A program made the position numbers and the translations under genes. Of a stretch of DNA of 64,000 bases, positions 50,693 through 62,600 are shown piece after piece (position 1 is the first letter of the stretch; each line of letters begins with the position of its first letter). The DNA is from Bombyx mori (lineage: Eukaryota; Arthropoda; Insecta; Lepidoptera; Bombycidae). The notes beneath the pieces are model-generated. The model ran no database searches and was not told where the DNA came from. It saw nothing but the letters and a program-made list of their open reading frames with translations. Where the stretch lies: NCBI RefSeq assembly GCF_030269925.1, contig NC_085110.1, positions 1,488,001-1,552,000 on the forward strand. Direction: 5' to 3'.

Positions 50693-53600
50693 CTGGCAAT
50701 AGTTAAGTTTTTTTTATTGTAATTAATTTCCGAATGTAATGATTTTTATGCGAAATTCTTTGAAAATTACATAAAGTGGGAATTTATTAAAGAAAAAATT
50801 TAGTTCAATCACCACTGCTTTTTTAAAAGAAGTTATGCGAAATTCTTTGAAAATTACATAAAGTGGGAATTTATTAAAGAAAAAATTTAGTTCAATCACC
50901 ACTGCTTTTTTAAAAGAAGTTATGCGAAATTCTTTGAAAATTACATAAAGTGGGAATTTATTAAAGAAAAAATTTAGTTCAATCACCACTGCTTTTTTAA
51001 AAGAAGTAAACATTTCATTTAAAGGACAATGCCCAAAAGTGGGCCAACTTCATGACAAAACTATTTGTACTTGAAAAACTATGCCTTATTCTTATTTTTT
51101 CATGTTGTTTAGTTTATGTATCAACATTTCTTTCACCCTGGCATTGTTTTACAAAAAAATAAATTACTTATTTGATAACATCCCAAAACTGAGTGCCATA
51201 GTTTTTAAATGCGCCAATAGACAAAGGGAAAATTAGCCCATACAGCCTTATAGTAAACTTATATGCTGACAAACGAAAGAGTTGTCTGTGACTTGAACAA
51301 CAAATTAAAAAAATTGCTAATGGTTATAATTCACAGACTTTTTAGTTTATTGTCGTTCAATTCAATATTTATGTATTGTAATAATAATTATTACTTAAAA
51401 CCATGAATTATTTAATATTTTTAGATATTAATGATTCCATTAGTAAAAATCTCAATGGCCTACCATTACTCTATTCTTATTATATATGATCAGAGAGTTT
51501 TGGCAGCAACCCGAGTGAAGCGTCACTTGAAGTTTTATTTTATGTTTTTTTAATAGCTTATTGTGATGTATAATATACAAATTGGGTGTTGTTTTGTGTA
51601 TTAAATGTCAATAATCGTGGTTCACGATTATTGAGGCATTGGAATAAAACTGTGGCTAACATAGCAGTGACTGTTTTTTTTTTTATGATAAAAGGTCTGC
51701 GGAAATTCACGCTCACTCAATGTGCTATTCATCAAGTTGACGTCAAAACTCCCAAAAAGCAATAAAAAGAAATACATCGGATTTTTATTAACATAAAAAA
51801 TATATAAAAAATATAATTATGACAGACTAGGCTGTATAGGCTACGCGCTCTTTGCCTGCTTGTTGGCGAATTAAAAAACAACAACAACAATATCGTTGCC
51901 GGCTTCCGGATTTTATTTCATTTTATTATTATTATGAGGATATAATAATAATAAAATGTACGTAAGGGCTTATTTCTACCAACATTAACCACAATTAACT
52001 TATTTAATACTGTAAATAATGATGAGAGGGATTATTGATTTCGAAGAAAACAATTAACAACTTAATTTTAGCTGCAGAAAAAAACAGATTTCTCTTAAAC
52101 CTGGGTGAGAATATAAAAATCGTTTTCTGAATATGAAACGATATTTCTTTGTCTATCAAATTAAGTTAAAATCATCATCACCCGAAAACTTTTTTTAGGG
52201 GCCCAAACGCCCATAGAAAATGAGCATTGTCCTTTGTTTGTTTACATATTAGAATTTATAGTTACATATATTGTTATAAAAAAATTGGTACCCGCCAGCG
52301 GGATTCGAACACCGTTGCATCGCTAGATAGTCTTATCCTTTAGGGCATGACGAGTTCAAAACTGGAGGTCCGTGTTGTGATGATGAGGGGACATTTAGTT
52401 GAGTGCGGGTAAGAGAACGGGCGTGATGAGGCAAGCGGTCAGAACTTACTTCTTGTAGAAGTCCTTGAAGGTGAGCCGCAGCTTGTTGGTGAGGCGGGTG
52501 GGGGGCTGCGTGCCGTCAGCCACCGGCGCTAGGAACACCTGGCCACGTCACAACATCACATTACCACAACACTTCCGGTCTGTCGAGTTAAGGATCACAC
52601 ACTATCAACAACGTTCGGACAGCACGACTTAACACTAAGGGACGGGGTCGGCCATCTTTTAGAATTTATACTTATGTATTATAATATTGTTACGCCGGTA
52701 AGAGTATCTTTTATCATCGCCATCGAATAGCAGAAACTAATATCAAAAGAACTAGTAAAATCGAGAACGCTCGAGAAGTACAACGCCATCTATTATCAAA
52801 TTGCGGAACACATCAGTACTACTCAATCAGTCAGGAATGTTCTCAATAGTTGTAGAGATGTATCGACTATAAAAGCGTTGCAGAGATGACACGAAGGCGG
52901 TTAGTAAGCGGTACTACTCGAAGCAAAACAGCGAACGGATCATCGGAAGCGAAGTGGCAGAAGTTAATTGAGAATTTTAAAGCATTCCTTATGTATTCTA
53001 AGTGTTTAGAGTTTTAATTTGTACTTCGGTAGAATTTTTATTTATCCCGAACCCCAGCGCGTAACAATTTATATAATAATAAAAATGAATTATAATATTT
53101 AATAGACATAATAATTAATTTATAATATTTAAGTATAAATTCTAAAAGTTTGTAATTGAATAGTTTGATCGCGGAACTGCAGCGGGCGACTTGTAGTAAA
53201 CGCATAACGCGGAAGTGGCAGGTGGGTGGGGTAGATGGGCGGTACCTGCGCGAGTTCGAGCGGCCCCTGGTTGACGGTGGTGGTGACGCAGCCCTGCAGC
53301 ACCATCTGCAGCATCTTGGCGTCGGCCGGCTCCGCGCTCGTGGCCGCGCTCAGCTCGGCGACCTGCACACACCACGCAATCGTATTAAATAATTTAATTA
53401 TATCTTTTCAATTATAGTTGAAATATATATTTTACTAGCTGACCCGACAGACTTCGTAGTGCCTCAATCGACAAATAAAAGACCTGAACTTTTCTATAAA
53501 TAAACTAAAAACAAACAAAAAAATCCGTCCGACGGGGGACACGTCAAATGAAAAACAAAATTGTAATTTTTATTTAATTCCGAGCATTTTTATAGTTATC

Positions 53601-56600
53601 CACCTTTTAAACCTTCTCCGGACTTCCACAAATAATTCAAGACCAAAATTAGTCAAATCGGTCCAGCCGTTCTCGAGTTTTAGCGAGACTAACGAACAGC
53701 AATTCATTTTTATATATATAGATAGATAGATAGATAAACTATTCAAGTAAGCTTCTAATGTTCATTTATAGAATTAAGAAAATTGCATTTATATATGTAT
53801 ATATTTTTAGGAAAAGGTCCAAGGCTCGTTTTGACGCTATTAAATTAAAATATAAATAATGACAAGGATACATAAATATTGTAATTTCTAAAAAAAAATA
53901 TATATTCTATACTAATAGTTTTTACATAAACAAAAAGTATTTTCGACTGTTCAAAATAAATTAAGTGGCACGAATATTATTGAATTTTTAAAATTCAACG
54001 CCTTGTTAACTGTCAGGTAGTTAAACTGACTTTTTTGCGGGAACGCGAGGAGTGAAGTTGTGTGATTTGTTTTATTTTGTCTATTTAGTGTTTCTTCACG
54101 TTTAAATATGTAATAACGATGGTTTATTAACCGTTTAATATCTGTGAAACTGCACAAATTTAGGAAAATGAAACAAAGCCGCTGGGCGTAACTTCTCGGG
54201 ATCCTCCAAAAAGCCCACTGAAAAAAGTCTTAGTAAATGACCACCATTTTACTGAGATTATATTTCACCCCATATAATCTCATTTCATGCCAATTGATTA
54301 AGTTTCTTTCGTTTTTTTAATATTCATAAATATAAATAATTAAAATGGCGAATTATAAAAATCTTATTACTTGACACTGGCTAATGCACAAACCGTACCG
54401 AAGCCAAAAACTAAAGAAAAAAAGATAGTTGAACTATGTACAGTAGCCGGCCGGACGACGTACCTTCTTCTGTATGTCCTCGATGGCTACTTCGATCGGC
54501 GAGAGGATTATCTGAGTTTTCTGGACCACCTGGAACGCGTTCATCATATATTAAAAACTATGATTTAGTTTTTGTGTTCAGTGCCCACCGGGCTTTCATT
54601 CATGATATTCATTAAATAAAGAAACTTTTCATGTTGTCATTCAAGCTCACCATCTCATTCGGTGTTAAGCCGTCACTGACCCCTCTGTGCGGCAGAGCGG
54701 GGTGTGTTCAGTCGTCGTCACAAAAGTGTTCTGCGTGTTAATTTAACTTGTTTGTGAGAAAATGTAACTACCTTGTGTGATTGATTAAAGACACATATCT
54801 ATCACACGCAGTACAGACCGCTGAGGGCTGACACACTTCACTCTGACGTCACACTACTGGGAGACTGTAGCGGCGTGGTGGTTACGTCACCTGTATCCTG
54901 GTCTTGACGTAGGGGAAGTGGTGGGCGGTGGTCAGGATGGTCTTCCGCTTGCACTGGTCCACGATGTCTCCGTGAGCCCGGCCCTCCGCGGTGAACGGGG
55001 TGGCGTACATGAACCTCTCTGCGCGTGAGCACTCGTTAGTACCGACCTAGCTCTAGGGCTGGCGGCCTACGTACAGGATATTAGCGTGCGAAACATTTGG
55101 TACAATTTTTTCTTTAAACTATCACGCTTCGTAACTGGTCCCGTGCTAAGTTCGTAAAGAACTTGTGCTAGAGGTACCAGATTACGGAAATATAAGATTT
55201 TTATTATACACATACATTTATTTAATATACATCCATAAGCCTGGAAAAGACATTTTATATTTATCATACAAATATTTTCCCCTGGTGGGATTCGAACCCG
55301 CGACCCCCTTGTGTAGTGACCATGTCACTTACCACTACATCAGACGGCCGTTAAATTACTACATTATAGGATCCAGTGTTGCATTTATTGTGTAGATGGG
55401 CGAAGGGACTCAAAGCACACGTGCTTACTCGTTAGACTCGGTATGAACGTCATCACTCGCTTTGAGACATGAGATGGAAATTTTCAGAGCTGTTATCAAC
55501 TACCCTACTCTTCGATCCGGAAAGCGCGAGTGCTTCGCGCCAGAAATAGGCGGCATGGCGGCACCTACCTGACCGGGCTCACAATATGTCCTGCAACGTG
55601 TACTTTTAAATTAACAAAACCAAGCTTTATTAGCAGGTTGATTTTCTATTGTCACCCTGGTCTGGTGTCTAGAGCTACGAATAATAAAACTATGGAACAG
55701 TAAATCGCCTTCAATTGCACTTTAGATTATGGTTCCATTTACGCACACAAATAAAAGCAAATACAACGAACACTCACACTCTTTCATAAACAAACGCTTG
55801 CACGCGATTGGTCGAGCCAAGGTCACGGGTCGCAAGCGCCGCCCAGCGCACCCTTATGACGATGACGTTATGCAGTAGTAATTAATTCACTACTACTGCT
55901 ACTGCTACTGCTACTACTACTACTACTACTACTATACAAGGTGTAAGGCACACGACTTCCACTTTGAAGTCTGTACATGGCCTGTTTGAAAGTGTATGCT
56001 GCATATTGTGCTATTTTTGCAATGCGTCCAATTTGTTTCATTTCTTTCCAAGCGTACTATCACAAGCGGCTATTCATTTTTTACGTTAAAATTCATTTGT
56101 CGGAAATCTGCACTAATAAAATCATTTGTTATCGCTGCATAATATCATACTTGTTACTTAAATAAAACTGATGTTTTATCCGAGCAGTATAAAGAACTAC
56201 TACTGCATAGAAAAAGTAATCGTACATATTGCATAACACTATCCATCATCAATAGTATGAAATTTTACGATGTTTGTATACTTACTTATGAAAGCTAATT
56301 CTACTGTTTTTCATATCTGTATGGCTTTAACACCATTTCACGACACACGATTGCATATTTGCAAAATTAAAAAGCGCAAAATAATAATTATCTGTTCAAC
56401 CGAAAACTGACGCAACACGACCGCACGACACGAGTGCGACAGCGAACTGGCGCGCCGTTCTGTAGCTATTTTAAGCCCCGCCCTCCGCGGTAGCTATTTT
56501 CGTGGAACCATTTTTGAAGCGTAATTATTGTTCTATAGTTTTATTATTCGTAGGTGTCTAGTGTCTGAGGCCCCCCACCCCCGCCACCCCTACTCACTGA

Positions 56601-59600
56601 TGTTGTGGTTCCGCTCGTAGTGCGTGAGGCGCCTCCGGAGTTCGTGAGGCTCGAAGTACGGCTCCACGTATGTGATCTGGATGTACGCCTTGTCCGGGTC
56701 CAGCGTGGCGGGGTCCACGTTGTTGGAGTCCTTGATGATGACCACGTTCTCGGCCCCGAAGCGCTGGCTGTAGAAGTTCTGCGGGACACACGTCGCGTTA
56801 GACTTGAGGCATTATTTACTGGTGGTAGGACCACTTTTGAGTCCGCACGGGTAGGTATCACCGCCCCGCCTATTTCTGCCGTGAAGCAGTAATGCGTTTC
56901 AGTTTGAAAGGTAGGGCAGCCGTTGTAACTATACTAAGATCTTAGAACTTATATCTCAAGGGGGTGGCGTATTTATGGTTGTAGATGTCTAGCGGTAGGC
57001 AGCGGCTTGGCTCTGCCCCTGGCATTGCTGAAGTCCATGGGCAACGGTAACCACTCACCACCAGGTGGGCCGTATGCTCGTCTGCCTACAAGGGCAATAT
57101 AAAAAAAAAAAAATGTCTATGGGCTCCAGTAACCACTTAACATCAGGTGGGCTGTGAACTCATCCACCCATTTAAGCAATAAAAAAAGCTCGTGATGGGA
57201 CTGTGGTGGGTTGTGCGGGGGCTGACCTCGAGCCTGCTGAAGATCTCGGGCAGCTTGGTGAGCGCGTGCTCCTTGTAGACGAACTGCTGGAGGTGCAGGT
57301 CCCCGAACAGCTGCCCGTAGAAGCACACGCGGAAGTACGTCCCGAACACGCGCTTCCCGTGCAGCTGCTCGATGCGGGTGAACGCCTCTTGCAGCTTGCT
57401 GACAATCACACATTTTGAAACACGTAAGTTTTTTTTTTAAATATAAAAAATATGTATTTTTCTTAGGATTGCGACGTAATCGAATTAAAAAAAAATAGTG
57501 TGTGTGCAGTGCAAGTCACACACGGTAGCAGTGAAACTTATAAAAAGTAAAAATAATCGCAAGGGTCAACCACTCCGCAGTGCAACGAAGCAGTTTCACC
57601 TTGGGGAAACCGCCTGCATGATCACGGTAACCCTACGCCAGGTAAATATGATTAGGCAAGAGAAATACGAGAACGTCTATCAACTGTGTAACATCTCGTC
57701 ACCGCGATTCAATAGAAATAATGGTAAACCATCTTTTATAATATGAGGTAGTGCTCTCTGTGAATTGATATTTTAACTTCACGTATAATGTGTTCTATCT
57801 CATTCTCTCGCCGGCTGAATCCTAATCATTTATGTGTTTGTGTCTCTATGGACTTATTTTTTCGTTTCGTTTCATTTCGTTTCATCGAGTTTTAAATCAC
57901 GATTCTAAAGAAGTTTTGAACACTTTTGTAAGAACGAGACAGCGCACGGTCCCGGAGCTCCAGCAGTGACTGCGCGTGGAGTAGTGGAGCGCGCGTACCT
58001 GTGGATGTTAGCCAGCTTCTTGTAGTCGCGGTGTTCCTCTGCGATGGGGATGAGCACCTTGTAGAGCTCGTTGACGGTCTCGTACATGCCGGCCGCCATG
58101 AGCTCGCCGGCCGCGTGGTCCAGCAGCGCCTGCAGCTCGTGGTGCGTGAGGTGGTGGTGCAGCGCGTCGGGGCAGCTCTCGTCCAGCGCGTTGTGCGTGA
58201 CGCGGTGCAGCAGCTGCGCGCCCCGCCCGCGCGCGCCCAGCCGCTCCGCCACCAGCGCCGCGCCCTGCACCAGGCACATGCCCGCCTCCGCGTGGTTCGA
58301 GCGCTGCACCACACACAACTACACTTCACACCTTACTACCATGACATGGGGTAAATTGGGATTCTGGGGTAAATTGGGACAAACCTGCGGAAGATTCTCA
58401 AAGTACCTGTAGCACGGAGTCTACCTAATTTTCTTTAAGGTAATATTTATCAATGTATAGAAGAAAAACCAAGTTAACTATGGAAGTACTAAACATGAGT
58501 TTAGTTGGTCCCAAAAATTCGTCAAATTAAATTTAAAATAGTGGTTGAAAAGTGCGTTTTAAAACAGCTTAAAGAACTTTTAAAAAAAGTAATATTATCG
58601 TTGTTTTTTCAATAAGATCACAGTTTATATAAGTTTTTAATACACCTGGAAATACCACAACAAACGGTAAGTTGCAATATTCTTATTTTAAATACAATAT
58701 TTCGACAAAATAAAAAATGTAAATTTTTTCCTTTCTTTTTGGGGAAAATTGGGACGTATGTAGGGTAATTTAGAACGAGACTGGAAAAATTAGGGACGAG
58801 AAAACACAAAATTGGAACGCCAAAAGACAAAATAGGGATGGCTTGTTAGGGCTGTCACTGATATCTTATAATAGATTTTTTAGCCTATACTATCACTTAA
58901 TTGCGTGATGTAAAGAAGGTTAATGTGTTTATCAGTTAGTTTATGTAAGTATTATAGGTAAAAGAAAAGTATATATATCATTACTTTTTTTCGCGACATT
59001 TACCTTGTAATATCTGCCCGGTCGTATGTTCTTTATAGCAATAAAAAAAATTAAAAGTTAAAAGAACTCAAACGAATCAAAACTTTTGTTATTTCAGAAT
59101 CTATTCACGCGTCGAATCATGATTTTTTTAACATTCACAACGCACACACAAATAAAAACAGGCCTCAGATTTTAAATGTAACATTAATTAAAAATCCGAG
59201 ATATCCAATTATGAGTGAGTGAATTAATTGAGTTTAGTTATTTAGCTTAGAAAGAATTTCTTTTATTTTTGTTATTATTGACAGTAATCAGATAAAGCTG
59301 TTTTTTTATCTTATTCACCTGATATCTTACTCTTGCTCAAAGATCATTTTGAAAATGTTGATTAAATAAAATTGTATTAATGCATTTCCAGTCCTTTTGT
59401 TTTCTATTTTTTATTCTATTTTATGATTTTGTTTCAGAGTTGTGATTATTAAGGAAATTAAATAATAATTTTCTAAAATATAACATGCACATACTTTTTT
59501 TGGTCATTGTATTGTTGATTATCATTCACGTCACATCGCTTCGGAATAGAAACCAGCTTAATTTACACTATGTTGTGTATTGTGCTTAAATTATGGATTG

Positions 59601-62600
59601 TATTCATCATTTCGGTCCATATAAATAATTATATGGCACCTACCTATATATCGCAGTACTGCGAGTTGACAACCCTTACAAATATCCCAATTTAACCCTT
59701 AACCGTGTCAATTTACCCCGGATGCTGGGTAAATTGGGACGGCCATTATTTTACCCATTATTTCTTTAAAATGAATAATTAAAATAATGTAACGGTTTTT
59801 ATCACCTAGGTACGTTCAAGACTCAACTTATTTCTTTGGTTGAGCAGTGACTATTTAATTGGAACTATTTTAAAATTCAATCTGAAGGTCGATTTTGTCC
59901 CTATTTACCCCATTGTACGGTACTTGTATCTCAAGGTGGGTGACTTTTTGGCGGGAACGCGAGGAGTGAGGTTGTGATTTGTTTTATTTTGTCTATTTAG
60001 TGTTTCTTCAGGTTTAAATGTGTAATAACGGTGGTTTATTAAATGTTTAGTATCTGTGAAAGTGCACAAATGTTGGAAAATGAAACAAAGCCGCTGGACA
60101 ATAACTTCTCGAGATCCTCCAAAAAGTCCACTGAAAAAATCTCAGTAAATTACCACCATTTTACTGAGATTATATTTCATCCCATATCATCTCATTTTAT
60201 TTAATTTCATCTCAGTTGATTAATGTCTCAAATTCATCATCTTCATTTCATTTCACTGCATATTATCATTTTTCATAAAAATAAGAATATAAATTAAAAT
60301 AAGATATGACTTAAAGGTCTTAGTTACCAGGTCATAAAATCCCATAGATAGTCAAAGTAGATGGCGCGTTTATGTTGTACATGTGTATGGGCTCCAGTAA
60401 CCACTTAACACCAGCTGAGCTGTGAGCTTGTCCACCCATCTAAGCAATAAAAAAAAGTGTTCAAGAAGCACTATGTACTAAAATGATCGAGATTTGGTGA
60501 CATTAAGTGTAAGTCTCAGTTCTATAGTACAATGGCTGCCCCACCCATCAAACCGGAACACATTACTGCTTCACAGCAAAGGTATACAAGGCTGCGGTGC
60601 CTACCCGAGTAAGATCATGGGACGCAATTCCACCAGTTTATTAGGTGATTATCTCTCTAACCTTCGTTTCCAACACTGCAGGCGCATTCCAAACCAGGCA
60701 TTACCATCCTTTTTTTTAACCATCCTGCCTTTCTTTACCGCGAGGCTACCATGTGTTCGGTACTGTCGATATAACGAAACCTTTGAATTCACATCTTCAG
60801 GTCTCACGATGTGCGCACTCTCTTCGTGATGTCTGGGTTCCTGTAGACCACGAGCTGGCTCACACCAACCTACAAGGACCTCTCACCTCCATGTGCTTCT
60901 GCGCCATGTTGTTCAGCCAGGTGAGCCTCAAGTCCGGGCTGTGCTGGTACCCTCGCGCCACGCGGTGCATGAGATCCAGCAGCATTTCCGGGTCCTCGGC
61001 GTACTCCTTCATCTTTACCGTGTCCGATAGGATCATGTGGAGGTTGAACACTAGATCTTTCACCTGCAATATAAAATACTAGCTGTACCCGTCCGCTTCG
61101 CTGGGCATTTAAAATTAATATTATTTCTCACCCTCACAAAGGTTCTCATCATTAACGCCCCCGCAACTGGTGTAGGGAGTCCAACACTCATATAAATATT
61201 ATATTACCCTAGTAAGAGCAGTGCTTCGCAGAATCTACCACCGCATCGGAAACGCGACTCACTGAGAAGATCCGGCGAGAAACTCAGTGGGCTGTATCTA
61301 TGGGTGATAAAGCGCGGTAAGGTCGCACCTGCTCCGGGAAGGTGGTGTCGTGCATGTCGGCGTCGCGCTCGGCGTACACCAGGATGGTCTTCAGCGCGCG
61401 GCGGAGCGACTCCTCGCTGAAGGTGGTGGACGTGCCCACCAGCGACGACAGGGACATCGTTATCTGCATCTTCACGCGACTGAAGTTCTGGAAGCCGTGC
61501 GATATTATTATTTTAATATAATGTCATTTTTTTTATACAGATTTATTAAATTAAGTTTTTAAATCACATTTTCTAAGTGTCAAACTTCTTTGATAATAAA
61601 ATTGTAATTCAAATATTGCTTGAGAGTTCTTTCTTCGAAAAAATAAGGACCATAATACCGCCGGACAAGCGTGTAGCGTTCCATGGTGAAATGTCACGAC
61701 CTAATATGTGTTCACGCTAAAATTTGACAGCTATCGCTATACCAAGATGGCCGCTATAAGCTGTCAAAGTTCCAGCGTCCTTATTGAAAAACCCTATACC
61801 GTAAAATGGGGCGATTAGGGACAAATTCCAACTTTATGAGCAATTTTAAGGTAGTAAAGGTTATATTTGTATATAATGCTATATCAGGATCAAAATGATT
61901 GAGTCTTGGGGGCATATTTGTTGTCTAATTTAAAATTATGCAACTAGCATTCCAGTTTAAGCAAAAAATGCAAAAATAGGTGTAATCCCTATTTACCCGA
62001 AAATTGCGGTTAATTGGGACGAAATGAGAAATTTGCTAGGGTTGGCACTACTTTTATTTTTATATATAGTTTTAATTAATTTATTTATTTAGTTGCACCA
62101 ACAAAGTGATCATCAATAAAAAAAATTGAAAAACTGACAAAAGTACATGGCAGACATCACCTCAATTATAGGTGCAATCGACAGTGCTGATATTTCTATC
62201 TGGGTTAAGAGATTAGGTGTGTCGGTTATTCCATGGATTAATCAGATGAATACCCCCACTCTGAACAAATATTAAATATTTTATTATGTATTACTTAGAC
62301 ATTTTTGTCCACCTTGAGATTTCATTGATCTTGTTACATGTCTCTGCAAAATCGACTTACTTATATTAAATTGCTTATCTATTTCAACTAAAGACTTATT
62401 CCCAATTTCGCTTTGAATAAACCAGATTTTTACCAACAAATTTAAAAAATATTGTTATAACTACATAGACAACCCTACAAACCTGTACCTATTTATACTT
62501 AGGTCGTTTCCATTTCACGTATTCTCATCCCAATTGACACCTTTTTCGTTGTTATTTGTACCTAAGACGTCCCCAATATCCCCAAAAGCAACAGATTTTT

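Noticed and set aside
50723..51013. 96-codon minus frame with three identical 29-residue repeats
   Set aside because: It only translates the 87-bp tandem DNA repeat inside a DOCK intron; unit length divisible by three explains the open frame.
55283..55353. tRNA gene candidate on minus
   Set aside because: A and B boxes are present, but the spacing and stem pairing are poor and it runs into a SINE tail; treated as a SINE head. The same applies to 15913-15990 and 52290-52358.
57892..58412. Five overlapping long frames on both strands
   Set aside because: GC-rich DOCK exon d gives open shadows; only the frame with [14 protein letters not shown] is conserved and splices to its neighbours.
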